Counted from the stretch's first letter, positions 49,864 to 58,810 are shown. The stretch: 64,000 nt of DNA from Holophagales bacterium (GCA_009845425.1 VXZQ01000007.1:310001-374000), one strand, 5' to 3'. Notes: a model not told the origin generated them from the letters alone. A program made the numbers and translations.

Positions 49864-50290
49864 GAGCGAGCGCGGCCCGGAGCGGCCTTACCATGTGGGC
49901 GCCGTAGCCGATGAGAAACAGCGCCGAGGCAGTCAGGTGCAGTGCGATCCAGGTCTGCCGCCAGAGGTCGCCGACGGCGGTCTGGATCAGGTAGCCGGAG
50001 ACGATCATCGGGGCACAGCCCAGCAGCAGGGACAGTCCGCTCCGGCGACGGTCGCGGACCCGGCGCCGATAGTGGCGCCAGACGTGGTCGCGCCAGATCA
50101 GGCCGACGGCGAATACGAGCAGGGGCGCCGTCCAGAGGTGCAGGTGCTGGACGTGCGGCTGCCACGGGTGGCCGACGACCGCGAACTCGTCGGCCGGCTG
50201 CGTGAAGTAGCGCATCCAGGCATAGACGAGACCCGTACCGCCGACCAGCAACGTCGACGTGTGAACGGTCCAGGCGGTCAGGCGGTTCAT
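49841..50290 (-). CDS. Four-helix cytochrome b-like membrane protein
   Basis: A 149-residue membrane protein with four helices. Histidines sit in likely heme-binding positions: His10 in T-V-H-T-S-T, H-V-Q-H-L-H-L-W-T-A before the second helix, and H-L-T-A and H-M-V in the fourth. This resembles the DUF4405/cytochrome b561-type group. It overlaps the FMN-binding gene start/stop by ATGA, so the two are coupled and probably pass electrons across the membrane to or from a flavinylated periplasmic partner. Specific role unknown. Confidence 0.72.
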   Translation of the reverse strand: MNRLTAWTVHTSTLLVGGTGLVYAWMRYFTQPADEFAVVGHPWQPHVQHLHLWTAPLLVFAVGLIWRDHVWRHYRRRVRDRRRSGLSLLLGCAPMIVSGYLIQTAVGDLWRQTWIALHLTASALFLIGYGAHMVRPLRAALAPRSRSAG

Positions 50291-50865
50291 GGCACGAGTT
50301 CGCCGTCCCGGAACGGCTTCTTCCTGAGCACCTGATCGAGCGCCAGGATCCTCCGCACCGCGTCCGTCGTGGCGCGGGCCGTCAGAGTGGCGCCCGTCAC
50401 AGCGTGGATCGACCGCTTCAGGCGCAGCCTCGAATCGAGCCGCAGTTTGAGGAACTGGTCGTACCAGCTCCGGCGAGGGATGTACTCCTCCGGTTCGAGG
50501 AAGGACATGACCTCCAGGCGTGCGACCCGGCCTTCGGCGTCGACCACGACCATCACCGTCTCGGCCAGCGTGCGGACCCGATGGACATCGAAGTAGGCGA
50601 CGCCTCCGCAATCGGAGCGGTAGCGAACGACGAGCCGTGAGTCGACCCTGGCGCCGGCCAGGTCGGCGGCGCGTCGTCGTTCGTCCTGGGTCAGGTAGAG
50701 GGTCTCGCGATCGACCTCGCAGTCCGGGAAGGCGAGTTCAAGCGCTTCGTCGCGGGTCAGGAACACGCCGCCGGCGGCCGGCTGTGGGGCCCACAGCGAC
50801 AGCGCGAGGGTGCCGGCTGCCGCGGCCACGAGTGAGGCCCGGCGGCTGGTCGCGTCGAAACTCAC
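50287..50865 (-). CDS. Exported FMN-binding domain protein
   Basis: A 192-residue periplasmic protein with an R-R-A-containing signal and an FMN_bind domain. The flavinylation motif appears as T-G-A-T-L-T (157-162), where FMN is covalently attached to a threonine by an ApbE-type transferase. No ApbE gene is visible here. Such proteins (RnfG/NqrC/NosR-type) carry electrons outside the cytoplasm. It is coupled to the 4-helix cytochrome and lies 27 bp downstream of a porin-like gene, hinting at an extracytoplasmic redox system. Confidence 0.85.
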   Translation of the reverse strand: MSFDATSRRASLVAAAAGTLALSLWAPQPAAGGVFLTRDEALELAFPDCEVDRETLYLTQDERRRAADLAGARVDSRLVVRYRSDCGGVAYFDVHRVRTLAETVMVVVDAEGRVARLEVMSFLEPEEYIPRRSWYDQFLKLRLDSRLRLKRSIHAVTGATLTARATTDAVRRILALDQVLRKKPFRDGELVP

Positions 50866-50892
50866 GACGTTCCGTCTCTGCTCCGCAGACTC

Positions 50893-52284
50893 CTAGAAGA
50901 GGTAGCCCATGGCCAGGTTCCATTCGTCGAACCCGGTGCCGCCGGGGTTGGTCCAGTCCTGGTAGCCGACCTTGAAGACGAGCCGGTCGATGGGTTGCCA
51001 GGCGGCGCCCCAGGTCAGGATCTCGCGATCGAAGATCGGGTCGCTCTCGAATCCGGCCGGCACGCGGACCTGGGTGTCGATCGACTCGATTCGGACGAAG
51101 GGCGACAGCGAAGCGCGTCCGCCGCGGCGGGCGAGAACGTCGTAGGCCAGCTCGAGGTAGTGCCCCTCCAGGCGTTCGCCGATCGAGTTGCTGCCGGTGA
51201 TGCCCAGCGCCGCGTTCAGGCGGGCCGTGTCGCCGACATCGCCCTGGGCCCACAGGCCGCGCAACCGGAAGCCTCGGTGACTCCAGTCGAAGTGGAAGTC
51301 CAGGATCTCGGTGCGGGCGTCGATCGTGGCGCCCGAGGGGTCGAGGAGTCCCTGGCCGGAGTTCCCGACGTAGGCGGAGACGCCGACGATCAGCCCAGGC
51401 GTCGCGGTGTAGTCGAGTCGCCCAGTCCAGGCGAAGTCTTCCGCTTGGGCCTTGGCCCCCTTCTGGCGCCCGCCGCGGAGGCCGTTCGACGTGAATCCGG
51501 CGCCCTTCAGGCCGTTGACCACGTAGCTCCGGTAGGAGAAGGGGCCCACGTCGCCGAAGATGCCGGCGCCGTTCTCGCGCCAGGTGCTGGGGATCAGGAC
51601 CTGCTCCACGTAGGGACGCTCCGCGCTCGGGAAGAGGGTGGGCTCGTGCAACTCGTTGAGCCAGCCCATGGGGAGCAGCAGGATTCCCGTGCGGAAGTTC
51701 AACTGCGGCTTCCACAGGTAGTCGAGGTACGCGAACTCCACCGAGGCGCTGCCGGATTTGGACGTCGAAGCGTGCTCGAACTCGATCTCCGAGTTGAACA
51801 CCCAGCGATCGTCGAACTTGTAGCCGACGTAGACGATGGCGCGCAGGAAGTCGATCGTGTCGCCGAAGCCGGTCGGTTCGCCGCCTTCGCGTTTGCTGGC
51901 GTAGCTCTCGAAGACCATCTCGCCGTAGCCTCCGATCGACAGGCCTTCCTCTACCCGGTAGACCTTCGAGGCGGCGATGCCCAGACCGTAAAGGCCTTCG
52001 GTGGCTTCAGCTCCCTCGGCCGCCGCGGGGCCGAGGTTTAGCTTCTCGATCTCCTCGGAGAGGACCTCGATCTGCTGTTCGAGTTCGGCCACGCGCTCGT
52101 CGGGCGCCTGGGCGGCCATCTCGGCGATCGCCCTGCGCAGGGTCTCGATCTGCTCCTCAAGCGTCGCGATGCGGTCCTCGGTGGAGTCCTGTGCCGCCGC
52201 AGGGACGGCATACAGGACGAGGGCCGCCAGTGCCATGAACAGCACCAGTGATCCCGTTCCGGCCATTCGGGAGTTGGTCTTCAT
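50893..52284 (-). CDS. Porin-like outer-membrane protein with coiled-coil N-terminus
   Basis: A 463-residue exported protein. After the signal peptide (ends A-A-A-Q) comes a heptad coiled coil (R-I-A-T-L-E-E-Q-I-E-T-L) of about 50 residues that would trimerise under the membrane, then a barrel of ~16 strands ending W-N-L-A-M-G-Y-L-F. The start at ATG 52284 (M-K-T-N-S-R) is chosen for a proper signal. It resembles phosphate-selective O/P and related porins, but specificity is unknown. Likely the outer-membrane entry for the adjacent FMN/cytochrome module (inference). Confidence 0.78.
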   Translation of the reverse strand: MKTNSRMAGTGSLVLFMALAALVLYAVPAAAQDSTEDRIATLEEQIETLRRAIAEMAAQAPDERVAELEQQIEVLSEEIEKLNLGPAAAEGAEATEGLYGLGIAASKVYRVEEGLSIGGYGEMVFESYASKREGGEPTGFGDTIDFLRAIVYVGYKFDDRWVFNSEIEFEHASTSKSGSASVEFAYLDYLWKPQLNFRTGILLLPMGWLNELHEPTLFPSAERPYVEQVLIPSTWRENGAGIFGDVGPFSYRSYVVNGLKGAGFTSNGLRGGRQKGAKAQAEDFAWTGRLDYTATPGLIVGVSAYVGNSGQGLLDPSGATIDARTEILDFHFDWSHRGFRLRGLWAQGDVGDTARLNAALGITGSNSIGERLEGHYLELAYDVLARRGGRASLSPFVRIESIDTQVRVPAGFESDPIFDREILTWGAAWQPIDRLVFKVGYQDWTNPGGTGFDEWNLAMGYLF

Positions 52285-52438
52285 CCGGTTCGTCCGTCCT
52301 CCAGTTTCGCCAGGCAACGATGCTGCCTTTCGACGAGTCGGGGATAGTGGATTGAACTGGTCCTATTTGTCAAGGACCGACCAGGCGAGGGCCGGATTGC
52401 TTGCCGGCTCTACGGTGCCGGCGTGGGCGAAAGGAGAG

Positions 52439-52843
52439 CTACTCGACGACGCGGGTGGCGTTCGCTTCCATGTCGCCGAAGTCGCTGGCGAAGCTGCCGG
52501 TGAGGCTGTCGCCGTCGACAGTGCCGGAGAACGTCAGGCTGAGCGACTGTCCGCCGGCGTCGATGTCCATGGTGAAGCCGAGCGTGCCGTCGTCGTTCCA
52601 GGTTACGTCGGCGAGCTCAACGTCACCCTGGGGCGAACTCATCGTTCCCATCAGGCCGCTGGCGTCGCCGGACACGATCAGGGTGGGTTCCTGGGTGCCG
52701 AGGGGAGTCTCGATCGTCATGTTCCAGGAACCTACGGCGGCGGGCAGGGCCGGCGCGCCATAGCCGCTGCAGGCGAATGTAAGCAGGGCGGCGACGAGGG
52801 CCAGGAGCAGTGTGTTGCGGAGTTTCCCGGTTTGGGGGGTCAT
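52439..52843 (-). CDS. Small lipoprotein of unknown function
   Basis: A 134-residue lipoprotein with lipobox L-T-F-A-C (Cys about 25) and a mature part of short beta strands: G-S-W-N-M-T-I-E-T-P, G-T-M-S-S-P-Q-G-D-V-E, L-T-F-S-G-T-V-D-G-D-S-L-T-G-S. This repeating strand pattern is like small periplasmic beta-sandwich or lipocalin-like domains. It loosely resembles the C-terminal extension of the copper monooxygenase at 23002. No neighbour defines its role; it is 122 bp from the PPK2 gene. Confidence 0.7.
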   Translation of the reverse strand: MTPQTGKLRNTLLLALVAALLTFACSGYGAPALPAAVGSWNMTIETPLGTQEPTLIVSGDASGLMGTMSSPQGDVELADVTWNDDGTLGFTMDIDAGGQSLSLTFSGTVDGDSLTGSFASDFGDMEANATRVVE

Positions 52844-52965
52844 TGTGGCCTTTCCGGTCCCCGTCGGGACCCGTGTCGTTCGAAGCGTTGCCTGGAGCGT
52901 CGGATCGCTCCGTAGTCAGGATCGCGTAGGCGGCGAATGATAGCCGAGGAACGGGTTCGGCGGCG

Positions 52966-53871
52966 CTACTCGTTCTCCAACTGGCGGCGCATGTCGTCGA
53001 ACATGGCCAGGTCGGCGAGCGACGGTTCCGGGTTGTGCAGGTCGAGGCTGGCGAGCCTGTCGCGCACGATGTCGGCGACCGCCCAGCGCATGTACGGCTT
53101 GCTGTCGGCGGGAATCGCGTACCACGGCGCGTGGCTTCTGGTGGTCGAGCGAATCGCCTCGCCGTAGGCGCTCATGTACTCGTTCCAGAACCCCCGTTCG
53201 CGGACATCGCTGATGGCGAACTTCCAGTGCTTGTCGGGGCGGTCGAGGCGGCGCAGGAAGCGCGCCTTCTGCTCGTCGCGGGAGATGTTCAGGAAGAACT
53301 TCAGGATGACGGTGCCGTTGCGCGCCAGGTGCCGCTCGTGTTCGACGATCGATTCCATGCGTTGCTGCCACAGGCCGTTCGGGTCCAGGTGGGGCAGGTT
53401 CTGCTTCTCCAGCAACTCGGGATGGACGCGTACGACGAGAACCTCCTCGTAGTAGCTGCGGTTGAAGACGCCGATGCGGCCGCGCTCGGGCAGGCTGCGG
53501 GCGGTGCGCCAGAGGAAGTCGTGATCGAGCTCTTCGCTTGAGGGTTGCTTGAAGTTGAACACCTGGCAGCCCGCCGGGTTGACGCCGGTAAGCAGGGCGT
53601 TGATCGTGCTGTCCTTGCCGGCGGCGTCCATGGCCTGGAAGACGAGCAGCAGTGCGTAGCGGTTCTCGGCGTAGAGCAGCCTCTGCAGGCGGCTGATGTC
53701 GCGCACGGCGCGCCGGCGCAACTTGCGCAGTTCGTTGTGGCCGGGCGCGTCCGGCGGTGGCGCCGTGGCCCATTCCCGCGGATCGAAGCGTTTCGTCCCC
53801 TCGGGGACCAGGTAACGCTGAGCCGGCTTCGCGGTCTCGTGGAGAACGCCTTCGGGGCCGTCTGTGGACAT
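52966..53871 (-). CDS. ppk2: Polyphosphate kinase 2 (PPK2)
   Basis: A 301-residue P-loop phosphotransferase of the PPK2 family. Walker A reads M-D-A-A-G-K-D-S-T (81-89), and F-N-R-S-Y-Y-E-E-V-L-V-V-R-V-H-P and W-K-F-A-I-S-D-V-x-E-R are family blocks. PPK2 uses polyphosphate to phosphorylate ADP or GDP (class I), AMP (class II) or both (class III); the class is not settled by motifs here. Cytosolic. It faces the sulfatase gene on the other strand. Confidence 0.93.
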   Translation of the reverse strand: MSTDGPEGVLHETAKPAQRYLVPEGTKRFDPREWATAPPPDAPGHNELRKLRRRAVRDISRLQRLLYAENRYALLLVFQAMDAAGKDSTINALLTGVNPAGCQVFNFKQPSSEELDHDFLWRTARSLPERGRIGVFNRSYYEEVLVVRVHPELLEKQNLPHLDPNGLWQQRMESIVEHERHLARNGTVILKFFLNISRDEQKARFLRRLDRPDKHWKFAISDVRERGFWNEYMSAYGEAIRSTTRSHAPWYAIPADSKPYMRWAVADIVRDRLASLDLHNPEPSLADLAMFDDMRRQLENE

Positions 53872-53907
53872 GAAGCGCCTAGGATACTCGCACGGATGGG
53901 CCGGATC

Positions 53908-53913
53908 AGGAGG
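53908..53913 (+). promoter_or_regulatory. Strong ribosome-binding site of the first sulfatase
   Basis: AGGAGG followed by TGATC and GTG at 53919. The perfect anti-16S match at 5-bp spacing decides for GTG 53919 over the in-frame GTG 53913, which lies inside the site. Confidence 0.75.
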
Positions 53914-53918
53914 TGATC

Positions 53919-55475
53919 GTGACGAAGCGAACCCATCGACGGGAGTTCCTCAAGACCGTAGGGGCGGCGACGGCAGGCGTGGCAGTCGCGTGCAGCCTGC
54001 GGTCCGAGCGGGATCTGGACCGGATGCCCAACGTCGTCTTCATCCTGGCCGACGACATGGGCTACGGCGACATTACCGGTCTGAACCGCGACTCGCAGAT
54101 TCCGACCGCGAACATCGATCGCCTGATCCGCGAGGGCCGGTACTTCACCGACGCCCACTCGCCTTCGGCTCTGTGCACGCCAACCCGCTACGGCGTGCTC
54201 ACCGGCCGCTACTGCTTCCGTACGCGAGTGAAACGCAGCGTGCTCTGGGGCTACAGCCGCCACCTGATCGAACCCGAGCGCACGACGGTCGCTTCGCTTC
54301 TGAAGGAACGCGGCTACCGGACCCACTGCATCGGCAAGTGGCACCTGGGGATGGATATGCCGGCCCGCGGCGGCAGCGGTTTCCCCGAGGGCGACGAAGT
54401 GGTCGACCAACGCTCCTACACCGGCGACGTCGACTGGGCGGGCCGGATCGAGAACGGACCGGTCGCCAACGGCTTCGACACGTTCTACGGCATCTCGGCT
54501 TCGCTCGACATGCATCCCTACATCTACATCGAGGACGATCACTTCGTGGGGGAGTGCACGGTCGAGAACGACCTGCTCTTCACGACGGAGGACACCCGTG
54601 AGGAGCGCTACGGCGACAACCTCGGTCCGGCCCACGCGGACTTCCGTGCCGATGAGGTGATGCCGAAGCTGACCCGGCGCACCGTGGAGACGATCGAAGC
54701 CCAGAACGCCGATGAACCCTTCTTCGTGTTTCTGGGGCTCACCGCTCCCCACATCCCCATCGTGCCGTCGGAGAGGTTCCGCGGATTGAGCGAACTCGGG
54801 CCCTACGGCGACTTCTGTCTCGAGGTCGACGACACCGTGGGGCAGGTGCTCGACGCCCTGGATCGCGCGGGACTCGCCGACGACACCCTGGTCATCTTCA
54901 CCGCCGACAACGGGTGCGCGCCCTACATCGGGGTCGAGGAGATGAACGAGCAGGGGCACTACCCAAGCTACGTCTACCGGGGCTACAAGTCGGACATCTA
55001 CGAGGGCGGCCACCGCATTCCGTTCGCCGCCCGCTGGCCGCGTCGGATCCCGGCGGGAACCCGCTCCGACGAGATCATCTGCCTGACGGACCTGCTCGCG
55101 ACCTGCGCCGGCATCACCGGCACGAGGCTCGGAGAAGATGCCGGCGAAGACAGCTACGACATTCTCCCGGCGCTCCTCGGCGAACCTCTGTCCGCACCGA
55201 TCCGTGAGGCGACCGTGTACCAGGCGGGCGACGGCTCGTACGCGATCCGGCAGGGCCGCTGGAAGCTGGAGGACACACCGAGCTCCGGCGGCTACTACCG
55301 CGTGTCACGCGAAGAGGCCCGCGAGGCCGGCCTGCCCGAGATCCAGCTCTACGATCTGTTCGCGGACATCGGGGAACGCACGAACGTCTACGCCGAGCAT
55401 CCCGACGTCGTGGAACATCTGACGGCCCTGCTCGAGAAGTACAAGCGCCAGGACCGCAGCGCACCCGTGCTGTAG
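53919..55475 (+). CDS. Arylsulfatase A-type sulfatase, Tat-exported
   Basis: A 518-residue sulfatase. The signal has R-R-E-F-L-K (twin arginine). The active-site Cys86 in L-C-T-P-T-R (C-x-P-x-R) is converted to formylglycine by FGE-type or radical SAM maturases, neither of which is in this window. Metal residues appear in I-L-A-D-D-M-G-Y-G-D and T-A-D-N-G-C. It hydrolyses sulfate esters, probably of algal or host polysaccharides. Cys near the end of the signal could allow lipidation. Confidence 0.92.
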   Translation: MTKRTHRREFLKTVGAATAGVAVACSLRSERDLDRMPNVVFILADDMGYGDITGLNRDSQIPTANIDRLIREGRYFTDAHSPSALCTPTRYGVLTGRYCFRTRVKRSVLWGYSRHLIEPERTTVASLLKERGYRTHCIGKWHLGMDMPARGGSGFPEGDEVVDQRSYTGDVDWAGRIENGPVANGFDTFYGISASLDMHPYIYIEDDHFVGECTVENDLLFTTEDTREERYGDNLGPAHADFRADEVMPKLTRRTVETIEAQNADEPFFVFLGLTAPHIPIVPSERFRGLSELGPYGDFCLEVDDTVGQVLDALDRAGLADDTLVIFTADNGCAPYIGVEEMNEQGHYPSYVYRGYKSDIYEGGHRIPFAARWPRRIPAGTRSDEIICLTDLLATCAGITGTRLGEDAGEDSYDILPALLGEPLSAPIREATVYQAGDGSYAIRQGRWKLEDTPSSGGYYRVSREEAREAGLPEIQLYDLFADIGERTNVYAEHPDVVEHLTALLEKYKRQDRSAPVL

Positions 55476-55484
55476 CGCCTTTGG

Positions 55485-56888
55485 CTACTCCACGTTCGTG
55501 GTGGGAAGGAACCCTGCGAGTTCGTCTACAACGGGTGCGTACTCCGGCACGGAAGCCAGGTTGGTCCACTCGTTCGGGTCTGCGTCGTGGTCATATAACT
55601 CCTGACCGCCGTCGTGGTACTCGATGTAGCGCCAGCGTTCGCTGCGGACGGAGTGGTTCCCGTATCCGTAGGTCGTCAGCACGGGTCGTGGCCATGCCGA
55701 CTCGGGGTCCTCGAGCAGGGGCACGAGGCTCTGGCCGTCCAGCCCGTTTCGGGCGGGGACTCCGGCAAGCTCCACCAGGGTCGGGTAGAGATCGACGAGG
55801 CTGACGGGGCGTGGACTCGTGGCGCCGCGCCGCGTCGCCGCCGGCGAGGAGATGATCAGCGTCGTACGGGTGGTCACCTCCCAGAGTGCGTGCTTCCGCC
55901 AGTGCCGCTTCTGGCCGAGATGCCAGCCGTGATCGCCCCAGAGCACGACGATGGTGTTGTCGGTGTGCTCGCTAGCGTCCAGAGCGTCCAGCAGGCGGCC
56001 GACATGCGCGTCGACGAAGCTGATCGTGGCCAGGTAGCTCTGCACCGCCCGGTGCCACTGGTCGTGCTTCAGCACCATCGCGTGGTCCTCGCCGTGCCTG
56101 CTGAAGTTGCGGGAGTCGGAGACCGCGTACACCTCCGCCGCGAGTTTCTTCCCGAACGCCGGAAGGTCGTCCCGGTCGTTGTCCAGGGTCGCCGGCAGTT
56201 CGACTTCCTCCAGTGGGTGCATGTCGAAGTACTTCCTCGGCACGTACCAGGGCAGGTGGGGCTTGGTGAAGCCGCACGCCAGGAAGAAGGGCTTCTCGTG
56301 CGCCTTGTTCAGCTCGCCGATCGTCCAGTCCACGATCTTGACGTCGAACATCTCGGAGTCGTCCATGTCGAGCGGTCCCCAGGGTGCCCACGCGGACTCC
56401 GGGACATGCTCCTGCCGTTCCCCGATGTGCCGGGCGCCCCTCGGCCGCGCCGGCGTGTAGTACTCGTCCCAGGAGTCCGGATCGCCGGCGCGCGTTCCAT
56501 GGAAGATCTTGCCGCCGCCCCGCGTGGAGTAGCCGTGCGCTTTCAGGTGCTGCATCAGGGTCACGGCGTCGGGCAGCTTCTCGCGAAACCGCTCGCGGTT
56601 GCCGTAGACGCCGGAGTTCGACGGCAGGACGCCCGACAGCAGGCTGACCCGGGAGGGGTTGCAGAGGGGCGCGGGCGCATAGGCCCTCGTAAACGATACG
56701 CCGCGACGCGCCAGGCGATCGATGTTCGGCGTGCTCGCCTGGGGATGGCCGGCCAGGTGGCCGACCCAGTCGTTCAGGTCGTCGACAGCGATAAAGAGGA
56801 TGTTGGGAGGCCGGTCCTGCGCAAGCGTCGGCGCGGCGACGAGCACCGCCAGAGCGATGAGCAATGCAGCGACTGGGAACCTGTGCAT
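55485..56888 (-). CDS. Iduronate-2-sulfatase-like sulfatase, secreted
   Basis: A 467-residue sulfatase with a Sec signal ending L-A-Q. Formylglycine site Cys76 in L-C-N-P-S-R-V-S-L-L-S-G, metal residues in V-D-D-L-N-D-W, and W-G-D-H-G-W-H-L-G, typical of the iduronate sulfatase branch. It is convergent with the upstream sulfatase (9-bp gap) and divergent from the third. Likely part of a sulfated-glycan degradation set; the substrate is not determined. Confidence 0.92.
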   Translation of the reverse strand: MHRFPVAALLIALAVLVAAPTLAQDRPPNILFIAVDDLNDWVGHLAGHPQASTPNIDRLARRGVSFTRAYAPAPLCNPSRVSLLSGVLPSNSGVYGNRERFREKLPDAVTLMQHLKAHGYSTRGGGKIFHGTRAGDPDSWDEYYTPARPRGARHIGERQEHVPESAWAPWGPLDMDDSEMFDVKIVDWTIGELNKAHEKPFFLACGFTKPHLPWYVPRKYFDMHPLEEVELPATLDNDRDDLPAFGKKLAAEVYAVSDSRNFSRHGEDHAMVLKHDQWHRAVQSYLATISFVDAHVGRLLDALDASEHTDNTIVVLWGDHGWHLGQKRHWRKHALWEVTTRTTLIISSPAATRRGATSPRPVSLVDLYPTLVELAGVPARNGLDGQSLVPLLEDPESAWPRPVLTTYGYGNHSVRSERWRYIEYHDGGQELYDHDADPNEWTNLASVPEYAPVVDELAGFLPTTNVE

Positions 56889-56953
56889 CCTGCCTCCCGA
56901 CGTTCGAGAACCCGCCCTACTATAGGGCTGGATCGAGCCGCTAGAGTCATGGC

Positions 56954-58432
56954 GTGAGGCAGACCCGTCGTACCTTCCTGGCCTCTTCCGCTTCGATTCT
57001 GAGCGCCGCGGCCCTGCCCGCCGCGCGACCGCAGGCGGGCAGGGCTCCGAACATCCTGCTCTGCATCTCCGACGACCAGTCCTGGTTGCACACCGGTGCG
57101 GGAGGCGATCCCGTCGTGCGCACTCCGGGCTTCGACCGGGTGGCTTCGGAGGGGGTTCTCTTCACGCAGGCCTTCTGCGACGCGCCGACCTGCGGGCCCT
57201 CGCGGAGCGCGCTCCTTACGGGTCAGCCGATCTGGCGCCTCAAGGAGGCCGGGAACATCCACAGCACCCTGCCGGCGAAGTTCGCCACCTACACGGAGAT
57301 GCTGGAACAGGCCGGCTACGCCATCGGCCACACCCTGAAGGGCTGGGGTCCGGGACGGCTGGAGCCGGGTGGCAGGACGCGGAACCCGGCCGGAGACAGG
57401 TTCGGAGGTTTCGAGGAGTTCCTCGGTGCGCGGGATGGGGAGCAGCCGTTCTGCTTCTGGCTTGGCAGCTACGACCCGCACCGGCCGTACACGGCGGGAT
57501 CGGGGCAGGAGTCGGGCAAGGATCCGGCGAAGGTCGACGTCCCGCCACACCTCCCGGACCATCCCATCGTGCGCGACGACATCCTCGACTACTACGTCGA
57601 GGTGGAGCGCTTCGATGGGAGGGTCGAGGCCGCGCTCGCGCTCCTCGAGCAGGCGGGAGAACTCGAGAACACCCTGGTCGTCGTCACCAGCGATCACGGC
57701 ATGCCGTTCCCGCGGGCCAAGGCCAGCCTGTACGACTACGGCAGCCGGGTGCCCCTGGCGGTTCGCTGGGGCGAGGCGATTCCCGGCGGTCGGGTGGTCG
57801 ACGACTTCGTCAGCCTGAGCGACCTGGCGCCGACCTTCCTCGAGGCGGCGGGACTCGAGCCGGCGGCGGAGATGACGGCGAGTAGCCTGTTGCCGTCGCT
57901 TTCGTCTTCGGCCGGCGGCCGCGTGGAGCCGGACCGGGACGCCGCCTTCATCGCGATGGAGCGGCACGACGGCTGCCGCCGCGGCGGCAAGGGCTACCCC
58001 TGCCGGGCGATTCGTACCGAGAGCCATCTCTACATCCGGAACTTCGAGCCGACGCGTTGGCCTTCTGGCTCGCCGAACGCGAAGGACTGCGCCCGGGGAA
58101 TCCCCTACGGCGAGATCGATTCGTCGCCGACCAAGACCCTGATGATGGAGTCGCGAGACGAACCGGGAATCGATCATCTGGCGGAGCTTTCCTTCGGGAC
58201 CCGGCCCGAGCACGAGCTCTACGACCTGCGAAGCGATCCGGGCCAGTTGAACAACCTCGCGAGCGACCCGTCGTCGCGGCCGATCCTGGAGCAGTTGCGG
58301 GATCGCCTGATGGACCATCTCGCAGCGACCGGCGATCCGCGCGCCCTGGGCCTGCCCGCGCCCTGGGACTACTACCCCTACTACGGCCGGAGAGTGAACG
58401 AGGACTGGGAGGTCGACGCACCACCGGGCTAG
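56954..58432 (+). CDS. Sulfatase, Tat-exported (heparan N-sulfatase-like)
   Basis: A 492-residue sulfatase starting at GTG 56954 with R-R-T-F-L Tat motif. Formylglycine Cys80 in C-G-P-S-R-S-A-L-L-T-G, metal residues in C-I-S-D-D-Q-S and S-D-H-G-M-P-F. The C-G-P-S-R variant and W-x-x-K-Y-like C-terminal region fit the sulfamidase-like branch (inference). A probable selenoprotein gene follows 30 bp downstream on the same strand. Confidence 0.9.
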   Translation: MRQTRRTFLASSASILSAAALPAARPQAGRAPNILLCISDDQSWLHTGAGGDPVVRTPGFDRVASEGVLFTQAFCDAPTCGPSRSALLTGQPIWRLKEAGNIHSTLPAKFATYTEMLEQAGYAIGHTLKGWGPGRLEPGGRTRNPAGDRFGGFEEFLGARDGEQPFCFWLGSYDPHRPYTAGSGQESGKDPAKVDVPPHLPDHPIVRDDILDYYVEVERFDGRVEAALALLEQAGELENTLVVVTSDHGMPFPRAKASLYDYGSRVPLAVRWGEAIPGGRVVDDFVSLSDLAPTFLEAAGLEPAAEMTASSLLPSLSSSAGGRVEPDRDAAFIAMERHDGCRRGGKGYPCRAIRTESHLYIRNFEPTRWPSGSPNAKDCARGIPYGEIDSSPTKTLMMESRDEPGIDHLAELSFGTRPEHELYDLRSDPGQLNNLASDPSSRPILEQLRDRLMDHLAATGDPRALGLPAPWDYYPYYGRRVNEDWEVDAPPG

Positions 58433-58462
58433 AGTTGCGCCAACCCACTGAAGGAGAAACAG

Positions 58463-58792
58463 ATGAGCAGAGTCGACTGGTACTACCACCGAAACGGCTG
58501 AACAAGCTGCAAGAGAGCGTCCAAGTTGATGGACGCACGCGGCGCGGAGATAGCGGACAGGACTCCGGCGAGCCGGAAGTTGGGGAGGGCCGACGCGGAG
58601 GCGCTGCTCGCCGACGCGCAGACTCTCTACGTGGCCAAGGGCCGCAAGCAGACGGAGCTGCCGGCGTCCGACCCGGGCGCGGCCGACCTGATGCTTGGCC
58701 CGACGGGCAACCTGCGGGCGCCGGTGGTCAGGGTGGGCCGCACGCTGATCGTGGGCTACCACGAAGAGGCCCTGAGCAGGGCCTTGGGTTGA
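58463..58792 (+). CDS. Probable selenoprotein: thioredoxin-fold (ArsC/glutaredoxin-like) UxxC protein
   Basis: A 109-residue protein if UGA at 58499-58501 is read as selenocysteine (residue 13). The N-terminus reads D-W-Y-Y-H-R-N-G-Sec-T-S-C-K-R-A, a redox UxxC motif (Sec13, Cys16) at the head of the first helix of a thioredoxin fold. Near the end G-N-L-R-A-P-V-V-R-V-G-R resembles the cis-Pro loop. AAGGAG sits 6 bp before ATG 58463, so translation starts upstream of the UGA; the frame stays open on both sides. A perfect hairpin follows the UGA (58517-58536). A gene caller would report only 58526-58792 and lose the active site. Confidence 0.82.
58517..58536 (+). promoter_or_regulatory. Candidate bacterial SECIS hairpin
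   Basis: GCGTCCA-AGTTGA-TGGACGC: a perfect 7-bp stem with a 6-nt loop, inside the coding region. The loop begins 22 nt after the UGA and has G at its second position followed by U, matching bSECIS expectations (stem plus small apical loop with an early G, 16-37 nt from UGA). SelB would bind it to bring Sec-tRNA to the UGA. Confidence 0.75.
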
Positions 58793-58810
58793 GCGCCCCG
58801 GCTGGCGACT

